Source of the DNA: Hyphomicrobiaceae bacterium
Lineage (GTDB): Bacteria > Pseudomonadota > Alphaproteobacteria > Rhizobiales > Hyphomicrobiaceae
Reading direction: 5' to 3'
Assembly: GCA_025351355.1 (NCBI GenBank)
Contig: JANXWC010000104.1
Coordinates: 1-46,398 of the forward strand
Length of the DNA stretch: 46,398 nt
Part shown: in pieces, positions 32,773-41,485 of the stretch
Position numbering within the stretch: the stretch's first letter is position 1
How the letters are laid out: every line of letters begins with the position of its first letter
The notes under the pieces: generated by a model
The model's input: only the letters and a program-made list of their open reading frames with translations
Database searches by the model: none
What the model was told of the DNA's origin: nothing
Position numbers and translations under genes: made by a program

Positions 32773-33783
32773 TCATTTTGTAAGGGACGTGGCCCGCACA
32801 GCGGTACTTGAAGTTTTGGTAAGTTTGGCGGCGGCCTCAGTTTTGTTCGCCGACTTTGCCGCCGCCGATAGCTTGGTCGCCTCGTACGCTTTGTCCCAGT
32901 AGGGCTCTGACCCATAAAGATCGGACAGGAACTCGATCAGCGCATTGACCTTGGTCGGCATGAAATCGCGACACGGATAGACGGCATAAATGGCCACGGT
33001 ATCGGCACCCCGGTATTGTGGCAGCACGACCTTCAGTTCGCCACGCTGCAACTCCGGCCCGATGTCCCAGATCGAGCGCAGAGCCAACCCAAGACCGCTC
33101 ATCAGCGCCGTGCGGACGAACTCTGCCGAGTTGGAGCGAATGTTGCCTTTCACGCGGATCTGTTCCGGCCCATTCGGCCCATGCAGTCTCCAGAAATCCT
33201 GCGCGCCGGCGGACAGGCAGTTGTGCATATCCAGCTCGGCGAGCGAAGTCGGAGTGCCATACCTTTCAAGATATTTTGGTGACGCGCAAATGACCCGGCG
33301 GTCGGCAGCCAACTTCTTTTGCACAAGCGAAGAATCTTGCAACTCTCCGATCCGAATAGCCACGTCGAAACCGCGGCTTATGATATCGACGAAATCGTCT
33401 GTAAGATGGAAATCCAGTTCGATCTCGGGATATTTGCCCAGGAAGTCAGCCAGGTAGGGGGCGATGTGCTGGCGGCTGAACGACGTCGGTGCGGTCACCT
33501 TCAGCAAACCCCGCGCCTTCGTATTGCGGCGGGACACAAAATCCTCCGCTTCCTCTACGAGGTTCAAAATGTCGACGACGCGCTTGTAATAGCCTTCACC
33601 TGTCTCGGTCAGCGTCAGCTGTCGGGTGGTGCGTTGGAACAGCCGCGCTCCGAGCTCTTCTTCCAGTAAACTTACGCGCTTTGAGACTACGGCAGGCGAC
33701 AGACCCATTTCGCGTCCGGCAGCACTCATGTTGCCGGTTCGGGCGACACGGGCAAAGATGTCGAGATCGGTTATTGCGGTCAC
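32773..33783 (-). CDS. LysR family transcriptional regulator
   Basis: A 336-residue LysR regulator. The winged helix-turn-helix covers about residues 3-62 (TDLDIFARVARTGNMSAAGR, then SPAVVSKRVSLLEEELGARL), followed by the ligand-binding domain. A C-terminal tail of about 35 residues, rich in Ala, Lys, Thr and Ser (from KLSAAAKSANKTEAAAKL), goes beyond the usual LysR end. The start is GTG 33783, with AAGGA eight bases upstream and the normal TAITDLDIF opening; a TTG at 33798 is less likely. It is divergent from glcDEF across about 310 bp and may control it, since LysR proteins often regulate the divergent neighbour. Confidence 0.88.
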   Translation of the reverse strand: MTAITDLDIFARVARTGNMSAAGREMGLSPAVVSKRVSLLEEELGARLFQRTTRQLTLTETGEGYYKRVVDILNLVEEAEDFVSRRNTKARGLLKVTAPTSFSRQHIAPYLADFLGKYPEIELDFHLTDDFVDIISRGFDVAIRIGELQDSSLVQKKLAADRRVICASPKYLERYGTPTSLAELDMHNCLSAGAQDFWRLHGPNGPEQIRVKGNIRSNSAEFVRTALMSGLGLALRSIWDIGPELQRGELKVVLPQYRGADTVAIYAVYPCRDFMPTKVNALIEFLSDLYGSEPYWDKAYEATKLSAAAKSANKTEAAAKLTKTSSTAVRATSLTK

Positions 33784-34097
33784 GGCATATTCCTTCAAGT
33801 CTTGAAACGGTTAGTCGGCGGACGGAGCCAAAGTTTCCGATTGCATGCGCGAAATGGAGCAGCACCTTCGTTGATTAGGAATACCCTGTCGAAACGGCCA
33901 GAGTTTGTCTACGATCTGGAACAACTCGCCGATCTGTTATGCTTTTTCAGCGAAGGCGCCCGCATCAATTGCGGCCGGAATGGGGCACATTGTCATCCGC
34001 TTCGATCCAGCCGTCTTTCGGCGTGGCGCCGGGATCTATCATTGCGCTATGGGTTAAGCAGATATGATGAGCGCCTACCGCAACCTGGAGCCCTCCG
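33784..34097. other. Divergent intergenic region between lysR and glcD
   Basis: About 314 bp without a credible gene. A possible glcD promoter is TTGCGC at 34042-34047 and TATGAT at 34063-34068 with a 15-bp spacer. GGAG near 34089 is the likely glcD ribosome binding site. No certain LysR box was identified. Confidence 0.35.
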
Positions 34098-35567
34098 ATG
34101 ACGTCGATCCCGCTTCCCCTACCGGACGCCGCAATCGTCGCACGGCGACAATCTATCGTTGCAGAACTTTTTAAACTGCTTGGCACTGATCGTGTCATCG
34201 CCGATGACGACGGCCGTCGAGCCTATGAAACCGATGCGCTGACCGCCTACAGGCGTATGCCGCTGGCGGTCCTGCTGCCGCAATCGACGGCAGAAGTCGC
34301 GACCGCCCTCAAATACTGCCATGCCAACGGCATCAAAGTCGTGGCGCGCGGCGCGGGAACTTCGCTGGCCGGGGGCGCGCTCCCGGCCGAAGATGCCATC
34401 GTGATTACTGTTTCCAAGATGAGACGGGTGCTCGATCTCGATTACCCCAACCGGATCGCTAGGGTTGAGACTGGTATCACCAATCTGGCCATCACCGGTA
34501 CTGTCGCAAAAGAGGGCTTCTTCTACGCGCCGGATCCCTCAAGCCAACTGGCGTGTACGCTGGCCGGCAATATCGGTATGAACTCCGGCGGCGCCCATTG
34601 CCTCAAATATGGCGTCACCACCAACAACGTGCTCGGCGCCCGCATGGTGTTGATGGACGGCGAAATTGTCGATATTGGCGGAAGCCATCTCGACAGCGGC
34701 GGCTACGACCTGATGGGATTGATCGTCGGTTCCGAAGGACAATTCGGCATTGTCACGGAAGCGACTGTCCGCATTCTCAAGTCTGCGGAAGGCGCCCGGC
34801 CGATGATGCTCGGCTTCAATTCCAGCGAAGTCGCCGGCCAATGCGTATCTGCGATTATCGCGGCCGGCCTCATTCCGGTTGCAATCGAATTCATGGATCG
34901 TCCCGCCATCCAGATCTGCGAAGCCTTCGCTAAGGCCGGCTACCCGCTCGATGTAGAGGCGCTACTGATCGTTGAAGTGGAAGGCTCGGACTCCGAAATC
35001 GACGATCAGCTCGGCGCCATTACCGAGATCGCCAAACGCTTCAATCCAAGTGTCGTCAAAATATCCGACAGCCCTGAAATGAGTGCAAAGATCTGGAAGG
35101 GCCGCAAGAGTGCGTTTGGCGCGGTGGGCCGCCTTGCAGACTACATCTGTATGGACGGAACCATCCCGCTTGGCCGGCTGCCGGAAGTGCTCGTCGCGAT
35201 AACCGAGATCTGCCAGCGCTACCAACTCAAGGTCGCCAACATTTTTCACGCCGGCGACGGCAATCTGCATCCATTGATTCTGTTCGATGCCAACGACCCC
35301 GACAGTGCCGCCCGGGCCGAACTGGCCGGCAACGAAATCCTGACCTTATGTGTCAAAGTTGGCGGTTGCCTGACCGGCGAACACGGTGTGGGCATCGAAA
35401 AGCGCGACCTCATGAGCGTGCAGTTCAACCCGACTGATCTTGCCGTGCAGATGCGGATCAAGACCGTGTTCGATCCTGACTGGCTGCTCAATCCAGCCAA
35501 AGTATTCCCGCTCGACGCTCGTATCATGGCTGAAATAACCGAGCGGACTGCACGCGTCGCCGCGTAA
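34098..35567 (+). CDS. glcD: Glycolate oxidase subunit GlcD (FAD-linked)
   Basis: A 489-residue FAD-binding oxidase. The FAD_binding_4 region covers about 50-190 (VVARGAGTSLAGGALP near 86, SSQLACTLAGNIGMNSGG near 152) and the FAD-oxidase C-terminal domain covers about 230-480, with FHAGDGNLHPLILFD near 384 and TGEHGVGIEKR near 428. With GlcE and GlcF it would oxidise glycolate or D-lactate and pass electrons to the respiratory chain. The start has GGAG seven bases upstream. A 168-bp gap separates it from glcE. Related D-lactate dehydrogenases share these domains; the downstream glcE-glcF order supports glycolate oxidase. Confidence 0.93.
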   Translation: MTSIPLPLPDAAIVARRQSIVAELFKLLGTDRVIADDDGRRAYETDALTAYRRMPLAVLLPQSTAEVATALKYCHANGIKVVARGAGTSLAGGALPAEDAIVITVSKMRRVLDLDYPNRIARVETGITNLAITGTVAKEGFFYAPDPSSQLACTLAGNIGMNSGGAHCLKYGVTTNNVLGARMVLMDGEIVDIGGSHLDSGGYDLMGLIVGSEGQFGIVTEATVRILKSAEGARPMMLGFNSSEVAGQCVSAIIAAGLIPVAIEFMDRPAIQICEAFAKAGYPLDVEALLIVEVEGSDSEIDDQLGAITEIAKRFNPSVVKISDSPEMSAKIWKGRKSAFGAVGRLADYICMDGTIPLGRLPEVLVAITEICQRYQLKVANIFHAGDGNLHPLILFDANDPDSAARAELAGNEILTLCVKVGGCLTGEHGVGIEKRDLMSVQFNPTDLAVQMRIKTVFDPDWLLNPAKVFPLDARIMAEITERTARVAA

Positions 35568-35735
35568 CACACTCAGCGCGCATGCATCCGCTACACTACA
35601 CCTCATGCAGCATCGCGCGAGGATAAGTGATAACAAGCGGCGGCTGATTTGCGAACACGACTTACTGGATAACTTGGGTCTCGTCGCGCCGGACGTATTC
35701 ACAATGATTGTCGAATTGGCTTAGGGAACGACTTC

Positions 35736-36962
35736 GTGCAACTAACCGCTGACATGCGCCCAGAGACCGAGGCAGCCCTCGCCGAGATCATTATGTCGGC
35801 ATGCGCCTCAAAAACCATTCTGGAGCTAACCGGCGGTGGCAGCAAGCGGACCATAGGTCGCCCGACCAATTCGACACACCTTGTCTCGACCCGCGCGATG
35901 CGTGGCATCACGCTTTATGAACCAAACGAGATGGTGATGTCGGCGCGCTCAGGCACGCTGCTTTCCGAAGTCCAAAGTGTCCTCGCTAAAAGCAACCAGA
36001 TGCTGGCATTTGAGCCGCTTGAACTCGCCGGCGTAGTCGGCGGCGACGCCCTGCAAGCGACGATTGGTGGGGTTTTTGCCACCAACAGCTCTGGCCCGCG
36101 ACGCATCTCGAGCGGCGCAGCACGCGATCATTTGATGGGAATTCGCGCCATCAATGGACGCGGCGAGATTTTCAAAAACGGCGGCCGCGTGATGAAAAAC
36201 GTTACCGGCTACGATCTGTGCAAGGGATTGGCCGGCAGCTGGGGCACCTTGGCTGCGTTCAGCGAAGTGACCTTCAAGGTCATGCCCAAGCCGCCCTCAT
36301 CAACGACGCTCGTGTTGCTTGGGTTATCTGACGAGATCGCCATCGAAGTGCTGTGCTCTGTGATGGGCACTCCTTATGAAATTACCGGCGCCGTCCATAT
36401 TCAACAGCCGCTTGCCGTAACGCTCGATCATATGGGCCTCCGCGGACAGGGCAAGGCCATCACCGCTTTACGCCTCGAGACAACATCGAAGTCTATTGCG
36501 TACCGCCGCGATAAACTGACGACGGCACTTAAAGTTTACGGCCAGCTTCACGACCTCGAACAAAAGAGCTCGGAAGCATTTTGGGATGAAATGACGCGGC
36601 TGAGCGTTTTTGAGGCCAGCGACCACCCGTTGTGGCGCCTCTCCACCTCACCGTCGAAAGGACCGGCAGTTGTCGCCGCCATTAATCGGTACATGCCCGC
36701 CAGTGCCCTTTACGATTGGAGCGGTGGACTGGTTTGGATCGATGTTCCCGTAACGTCGGACGCCGGTGCCGCTGACGTACGCCGGGTGATTGCTAGCCAC
36801 GGCGGACATGCGACATTGATCAGGGCCGCCGCTTCCACCAGGGCCGCCACCGATGTCTTCCAGACGCTTGAACCCGGCGTGCAGCGTCTTAGCCAGAAGC
36901 TGAAGGCCACTTTTGACCCCGCCAACGTTCTCAATCCCGGCCGCATGTACGTCGCTTTCTGA
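35736..36962 (+). CDS. glcE: Glycolate oxidase subunit GlcE (FAD-binding)
   Basis: A 408-residue FAD-binding subunit. It has the FAD_binding_4 domain (about 35-190), with ELTGGGSKRTIGRPT near 31, GDALQATIGGVFATNSSGPR near 103 and NVTGYDLCKGLAGSWGTLA near 154. The C-terminal end LKATFDPANVLNPGRMY is typical. GlcE is needed with GlcD and GlcF for glycolate oxidase activity in E. coli. The start is GTG 35736, with AGGGAA about eight bases upstream; ATG 35754 is also possible. glcF follows after 21 bp. Confidence 0.93.
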   Translation: MQLTADMRPETEAALAEIIMSACASKTILELTGGGSKRTIGRPTNSTHLVSTRAMRGITLYEPNEMVMSARSGTLLSEVQSVLAKSNQMLAFEPLELAGVVGGDALQATIGGVFATNSSGPRRISSGAARDHLMGIRAINGRGEIFKNGGRVMKNVTGYDLCKGLAGSWGTLAAFSEVTFKVMPKPPSSTTLVLLGLSDEIAIEVLCSVMGTPYEITGAVHIQQPLAVTLDHMGLRGQGKAITALRLETTSKSIAYRRDKLTTALKVYGQLHDLEQKSSEAFWDEMTRLSVFEASDHPLWRLSTSPSKGPAVVAAINRYMPASALYDWSGGLVWIDVPVTSDAGAADVRRVIASHGGHATLIRAAASTRAATDVFQTLEPGVQRLSQKLKATFDPANVLNPGRMYVAF

Positions 36963-36983
36963 CCGCCGGCCCACAGGTCATCC

Positions 36984-38351
36984 ATGCAAACAAATTTTTC
37001 CGCCGAACAACGTGCTGATCCGAAGATCGCTGAGATCGATAAGATTCTGCGCGCCTGCGTCCATTGCGGACTCTGCACAGCGACGTGTCCGACTTATCAA
37101 TTGCTCGGCGATGAACGCGACAGCCCACGCGGACGCATATATCTCATCAAGGATATGTTCGAGCGCGGCGTCCCAGCCAGCCCCGAAGTTAAGTTTCACG
37201 TCGATCGTTGTCTCTCCTGCCTGTCGTGCATGACCACCTGCCCCGGCGGTGTGGACTACATGCATCTGGTCGATCACGCGCGTATCCACATCGATAAAAC
37301 CGGACAAAGGGCTGCCGGAGAACGCTTCGTTCGTGGATTGCTGGCGGCCATTCTGCCTTATCCCAGGCGATTCCGCTGGGCCCTGAAACTGGTACCGCTT
37401 GGCCAACCGTTCCGGGGCGCCATGCGCAAAGTCGGCTTACCCCAGCTGGCAGCCATGCTTGATTTGGCGCCCAAGCAGCCGCTGACCAAGGCCGCCCGCT
37501 ACGCCGGCCCCGGCACAGCCGCCACACAAGGCGAGCGGCGCAAGCGCGTCATCCTCCTGACGGGCTGCGCACAGCAAGTCCTGCGACCCGACATCAATGA
37601 CGCAACCATCAGACTGCTCGCCCGGGCCGGGGTCGATGTTGAAGTCGCAGCGGGGGCCGGATGCTGTGGTGCGCTTACCCACCACATGGGCAAGGAGGCG
37701 TCCGCGATTTCGTTCGCCAAGGCCAATGTCGACGCATGGTCAAAGGTGATGGCCAAAGGGCCGGTTAACGCGGTAATCGTCAACGCCTCCGGCTGCGGAA
37801 CGATGCTCAAAGACTACGGTCATCTCTTGCAGCACGCAGGCGGCGACTATCCGGCGCGCGCAGCACGCATCGCAAGCCTGACCCGTGATGTCACCGAATT
37901 TATCACCGAGGTAGACCCTGGTCCGGCCCGCCGCTGGAGTTCGATCCGGGTGGCCTATCACTCAGCCTGCTCGCTGCAGCACGGACAACAAATTACTGAT
38001 GAGCCGAAGACGCTGTTGCGCAAGGCCGGTTACTCCGTCGTCGACGTGCCGGAAGGGCATCTGTGCTGCGGCTCCGCTGGCACCTATAACATCCTCCAAC
38101 CGGAGCTGGCGTTGCAATTGCGCGCCCGCAAGGTAGAGAATATCAAATCGGTGCGCCCAGATGTAATCGCGGCAGGTAATCTCGGCTGCATCACCCAGAT
38201 CGCCAACGGCACGGACATTCCGATCGTCCACACAGCCGAACTATTGGACTGGGCCTATGGCGGGCCGGTACCGCACGGCCTCGCGAGTTTGGCTAACCTG
38301 GTGACCGACGTTCCCCGACCGAAGCGACCGGAGGAGTTTCTGCGCACTTGA
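36984..38351 (+). CDS. glcF: Glycolate oxidase iron-sulfur subunit GlcF
   Basis: A 455-residue Fe-S protein. Two [4Fe-4S] motifs lie near the N-terminus: C25-V-H-C28-G-L-C31-T-A-T-C35-P, and CLSCLSCMTTCPGG from about residue 75. Two cysteine-rich CCG domains follow (GCCGALTHHMG near 228 and CCGSAGTYN near 370), as in GlcF and heterodisulfide reductase subunit D-like proteins. It links the flavin subunits to the quinone pool. Its stop shares one base with the next gene's start (TGATG), so the phosphatase is probably coupled. Confidence 0.95.
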   Translation: MQTNFSAEQRADPKIAEIDKILRACVHCGLCTATCPTYQLLGDERDSPRGRIYLIKDMFERGVPASPEVKFHVDRCLSCLSCMTTCPGGVDYMHLVDHARIHIDKTGQRAAGERFVRGLLAAILPYPRRFRWALKLVPLGQPFRGAMRKVGLPQLAAMLDLAPKQPLTKAARYAGPGTAATQGERRKRVILLTGCAQQVLRPDINDATIRLLARAGVDVEVAAGAGCCGALTHHMGKEASAISFAKANVDAWSKVMAKGPVNAVIVNASGCGTMLKDYGHLLQHAGGDYPARAARIASLTRDVTEFITEVDPGPARRWSSIRVAYHSACSLQHGQQITDEPKTLLRKAGYSVVDVPEGHLCCGSAGTYNILQPELALQLRARKVENIKSVRPDVIAAGNLGCITQIANGTDIPIVHTAELLDWAYGGPVPHGLASLANLVTDVPRPKRPEEFLRT

Positions 38352-39169
38352 TGGCCAGCTCCAACGACACATTTGACCGCCGCAGCGAAACCGGATCATT
38401 CGACATCATCGGTGATGTGCACGGCTGCATCGACGAACTTGAGACGCTGCTGTTGCGGCTAGGCTATGGAATAGAATGGACTTGGTCGGGTAGCCGCCGC
38501 CTGCCCACGACCAGTGCGCCCGCAGGCCGCCGGGCAGTTTTCGTAGGCGATCTGGTCGACCGTGGACCTGGTGCCGCCGACACTGTTTCGCTTGTAATGA
38601 CTATGTGTGCTGCGGGGCAGGCGCTGTGCGTTCCCGGCAATCATGATTTCAAGTTTCGCCGCTGGCTTGATGGCCACAACGTCACGCGCGCGCACGGGCT
38701 CGATTTGACGATAGCCGAATTCGAAACTTGGACGCCGCAAGATCGCGTTGCAGTCAGCGGATTCTTGCGCACGCTGCCGTATTATCTATGGCTCGACGGC
38801 GGTGCCCTCGTGGTAACCCACGCTGGCATCCTTCCCGAAATGATCGGCACCATCTCACACCGGATCGAAAGTTTCTGCCTTTACGGAGACACTGACAATC
38901 GCCGCAACGCCGGCGGTTTTCCGATCCGCTACAATTGGGCGACAAGATACGACGGCGCTGCACTCGTGGTGTATGGTCATACCTGTGTTGATGAACCCGC
39001 ATGGGTCAATGGTACCGTTTGCATCGATACCGGATGTTGTTTTGGCGGCTCACTGACTGCACTTCGGTATCCCGAACGGCAATCCGTCTCTGTTCCCGCT
39101 GTCCGACAGTATGCAGTGCGCGATGGAAAATTCGGCCTGCCACCGTCACGCCAAAACCACCTTAAGTAG
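38351..39169 (+). CDS. Metallophosphoesterase (PrpE/diadenosine tetraphosphatase-like)
   Basis: A 272-residue calcineurin-like phosphatase of the PrpE/symmetrical Ap4A hydrolase type. Motifs: FDIIGDVHGC near 17-26, FVGDLVDRGPG near 65, VPGNHD near 98 (Asn and His), VTHAGIL near 156 and VYGHTCV near 206, giving the full set of metal ligands. Substrate may be a dinucleotide polyphosphate or a phosphoprotein. It is the last gene after glcDEF and translationally coupled to glcF. This could be chance, or phosphoglycolate-type chemistry could connect them, but this is unsupported by the motifs. Confidence 0.87.
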   Translation: MASSNDTFDRRSETGSFDIIGDVHGCIDELETLLLRLGYGIEWTWSGSRRLPTTSAPAGRRAVFVGDLVDRGPGAADTVSLVMTMCAAGQALCVPGNHDFKFRRWLDGHNVTRAHGLDLTIAEFETWTPQDRVAVSGFLRTLPYYLWLDGGALVVTHAGILPEMIGTISHRIESFCLYGDTDNRRNAGGFPIRYNWATRYDGAALVVYGHTCVDEPAWVNGTVCIDTGCCFGGSLTALRYPERQSVSVPAVRQYAVRDGKFGLPPSRQNHLK

Positions 39170-39319
39170 TAGAAATTTATTACTCTCCCTCCGAGCGACC
39201 ACATTCTCTTTATTGCGTTGACCAAGTCGTCATTGCCATGACCAATTCATCCAATCGGGGCACAAGCAATTTTTGTCGGCTTCCTGCTTCGAGAGTGTGG
39301 CGTAAGCGTGGGGGCGTCG

Positions 39320-40138
39320 ATGGCAAACATAGCCATCGTCCGAGTTTTTGTTTCGGTTATCGCGTTTACCGTATTTGCGGTGTTGGCGAATTCAACCGCT
39401 GTGCACGCTCAATCAATCGATGACGGCGCAACCTCGTGGCATCAGAAAACCTCTGTTGAGGAAGAACCCTCTGCCGAAAACTGGGTCGGCGGCGAAGGTT
39501 ACCGCCGTGCCGCATCGCTCTATTCGGGAGTCACGTGGTCGCCGTTTAGCAATCTTCGCCAGGACGGCCTGCGGATCCGGGCGATCACGGGGCAAGGCAT
39601 GTATAGTTACGCAGGCGGCGACTACCACGGCACCAGCCGGTTCATCGATCTTTTGCTCGGATGGCAACTATCGAAGGGCGGCACCACCATCAAAGTCTTC
39701 GGCGGTACTGCCTTAACCTCAAACACCATCTTACCTTTTGACCCATCGACGCAAATACAGGGCAATGCTCGCGGTATCAAAGGCGTCATTGAAATTTGGC
39801 ACAACTGGAACCCCAAAATTTGGTCCTCGCTTGATCTGTCTCAAACGAGTTCACATGCCATCACCAGCGCCCAATTCAGAACCGGCTGGCGGCTCGACGA
39901 TCCCGCATGGTCCGTGGGGCCAGAAGCCGGAGTCATCGCCTTTTCAGACCAAAACTTCGACGTCCGCTCGCGAACGTATATCCCTCGTCTCGGCCTGTTT
40001 GTTCGCTACGAAGACCTGACCTACGAATTTACCATTTCGGGCGGTGTATCGAGCGAAGTCACGCGGCCTGTCGGGCATCAAGCAACCGTGCAGCCCCGAA
40101 TGGGCTACGCCACAGTCCAGTACTTGAACCGCTTTTAA
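39320..40138 (+). CDS. bcsS: Cellulose biosynthesis protein BcsS-like outer membrane protein
   Basis: About 272 residues. A signal peptide (about 1-31, ending AVHA) precedes a domain with alternating hydrophobic strands, repeated Gly/aromatic patterns (SLYSGVTWSPFSNL near 64, GQGMYSYAGGDYHG near 89, LLLGWQLSKGGTTIK near 110) and a terminal Phe (QYLNRF), all compatible with an outer-membrane beta-barrel. The pattern matches the BcsS family, seen near cellulose synthesis genes in alphaproteobacteria, with unclear function. Here no bcsA, bcsB or bcsC is in the window, so it is an orphan. A GTG 12 bp upstream could also start it; the GGGGG before ATG 39320 supports the ATG. Confidence 0.72.
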   Translation: MANIAIVRVFVSVIAFTVFAVLANSTAVHAQSIDDGATSWHQKTSVEEEPSAENWVGGEGYRRAASLYSGVTWSPFSNLRQDGLRIRAITGQGMYSYAGGDYHGTSRFIDLLLGWQLSKGGTTIKVFGGTALTSNTILPFDPSTQIQGNARGIKGVIEIWHNWNPKIWSSLDLSQTSSHAITSAQFRTGWRLDDPAWSVGPEAGVIAFSDQNFDVRSRTYIPRLGLFVRYEDLTYEFTISGGVSSEVTRPVGHQATVQPRMGYATVQYLNRF

Positions 40139-40295
40139 AAAATCCCCGTTGACCAACCGAGCAACTCGGACGTGACTGCAACGATCGTCTGAGCCACACT
40201 GTTGCCAAACCGCGGTCATACACTACGGTTGCAGGGCACCGTGCGTCAGACGTGCGCCGATCACTGCAGCCACCGGCCGCACTTCGGAGTTTCCC

Positions 40296-40763
40296 ATGGC
40301 TTATGTTGATATACCCTTCTATCTGGCAGTCGCGGCGGTTGGCTTTGGCCTTAGCTTGATGACTTACCGGCTGTTTGCTCGTCATTACGAGTGGCCCATG
40401 GGTGCATGGCAGGAAAACCACCCGTCGCTGCCAGTGACGATTGGTTTCCTGTCATTGCTGGTCGGCGCGCTATTCGCCGCCGCGCGTTGGGTAGACGGCG
40501 GTATGTATGCGTCCGCTGCAATCGGCGTTTTCGGCCTCGCTCTCGCCATTTTTTGGACTTCGTTCCTAAGGGTCGGTTCGCAGATATCGTTGTTTTTAGC
40601 TCCTGTCAGCGCTGGCCTGCTGTTTGTTGCCTGGAACTTCGGCACCAGCGCGCTGCAGTATCATACCGTGCGTAGCGAGATACGCGAACTCCGCCAGCAA
40701 CTCGAAGACCAATACGGCCTGAAAAAAGCCGACCCGCTTCAGCGCAAATCACCGCTAAACTAA
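40296..40763 (+). CDS. Hypothetical protein with four transmembrane segments
   Basis: A 155-residue membrane protein that I do not recognise. Hydrophobic segments lie near residues 7-25, 47-63, 70-90 and 97-115, then a charged, probably coiled-coil C-terminal tail (EIRELRQQLEDQYGL). GGAG six bases before the ATG supports the start. It follows the BcsS gene after 157 bp in the same direction and is followed by a gene-free, palindrome-rich region. The four-segment layout with a cytoplasmic helix could suit a small regulatory membrane protein, but there is no evidence for a function. Confidence 0.7.
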   Translation: MAYVDIPFYLAVAAVGFGLSLMTYRLFARHYEWPMGAWQENHPSLPVTIGFLSLLVGALFAAARWVDGGMYASAAIGVFGLALAIFWTSFLRVGSQISLFLAPVSAGLLFVAWNFGTSALQYHTVRSEIRELRQQLEDQYGLKKADPLQRKSPLN

Positions 40764-41017
40764 GCATCGATAGCGACGAACCTGGCACCGGCAGCTTGAC
40801 GAGGCATATTACGTCGAAATTCAACTTCGTCGGAAATTCAGGAACAAGTAGCCCCCACCCTGACGTTTCCTCACCTGTAACTGAAACGTCCCAGACGACG
40901 TGCGTCTAAGGTGCTCAATGCTCAAAAAGCACGTGCTTACTGGAAGGGACACTTGAGGTTAAGCCTCGTGTCGATCGGCATTGAGATATTTAATGCCGTC
41001 GAGTGGACTCATGACTA
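40764..41017. other. Non-coding stretch with small hairpins
   Basis: No gene seen. Inverted repeats include GACGTTTC (40862-40869) with GAAACGTC (40883-40890), and GGCATT (40977-40982) with AATGCC (40992-40997). The first could be a terminator stem for the preceding gene, but lacks a T-run. Confidence 0.4.
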
Positions 41018-41050
41018 ATATCGACGGTCAAAAAGAATGACCGTCGGTAT
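41018..41050. repeat. 13-7-13 palindrome, copy A
   Basis: Arms ATATCGACGGTCA (41018-41030) and TGACCGTCGGTAT (41038-41050) around the spacer AAAAGAA are inverted repeats with one mismatch. The same design recurs 79 bp further on. Confidence 0.8.
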
Positions 41051-41096
41051 CAGATTTTTTGTTCGCGCGCGGCCGCCCCACCAACCCTGCGCGCGC

Positions 41097-41129
41097 ATAC
41101 CATCGGTCAAGAATAATGACCGCTGGTAT
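41097..41129. repeat. 13-7-13 palindrome, copy B
   Basis: Arms ATACCATCGGTCA (41097-41109) and TGACCGCTGGTAT (41117-41129) around the spacer AGAATAA, with one mismatch. Shares the outer ATA-C and inner GGTCA/TGACC blocks and spacer length with copy A, in the same orientation. Confidence 0.8.
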
Positions 41130-41147
41130 AAATCCAGGGCGATTGGG

Positions 41148-41230
41148 TGAAACTAGAGGTTTCTGCGTGACCGCCGCCGAAGCCAACCGCACCCGCGTCG
41201 ATGGCGGCCACGCAGAAACCTCTAGATTCA
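41148..41230. repeat. Long inverted repeat with 28-bp arms
   Basis: Arms 41148-41175 and 41203-41230 match in 26 of 28 positions when inverted, separated by a 27-bp loop. The best part is CTAGAGGTTTCTGCGTG and its reverse complement. The right arm borders the DNA ligase D-like remnant. It could be the end of a vanished mobile element or a structured insertion. Confidence 0.8.
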
Positions 41231-41466
41231 ATCGCGCGACGGCGGCCGCGATCTGGAAAGCCTTGCAACCGTTGCGCAAGACGAGTTCCCAGCTGGATGC
41301 GACACTCACGGCCAGACAAAGCCATGGCGTTCAATGGGTAAAACCCCAAGGGGTTGCGCAAATAAATTACCGCGCAACAACCTCCGACGGTTTACTTAGG
41401 CACGCGTCATTCCCGGCAATGCGCGAATATATTGTGGCCAAAAATGTCACAAGGCCGGGCAAATAA
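41224..41466 (+). pseudogene. ligD: Remnant of the C-terminal domain of ATP-dependent DNA ligase D
   Basis: About 80 codons of open frame ending at TAA 41464-41466 resemble the OB-fold end of LigD: TAAAIWKALQPLRKTSSQL, then GVQWVKPQGVAQINYRA followed by TSDGLLRHASFPAMRE, the order W-V-x-P, then V-A-x-x-x-Y, then DGLLRHxSFxxxRE expected for the final strands. Nothing of the nucleotidyltransferase, polymerase or phosphoesterase domains precedes it, and upstream lie a long inverted repeat and two palindromes. The open frame extends back to a TTG at 41059, but that portion does not resemble LigD. It looks like the surviving 3' end of a deleted end-joining ligase gene. No Ku gene is visible. Confidence 0.62.
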
Positions 41467-41485
41467 AAAGCTTCGGCGCCGCCGA

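Noticed and set aside
41059..41223. N-terminal part of the frame that contains the LigD-like tail
   Set aside because: It covers a palindrome and one arm of an inverted repeat and does not resemble LigD, so it was not included in the pseudogene.
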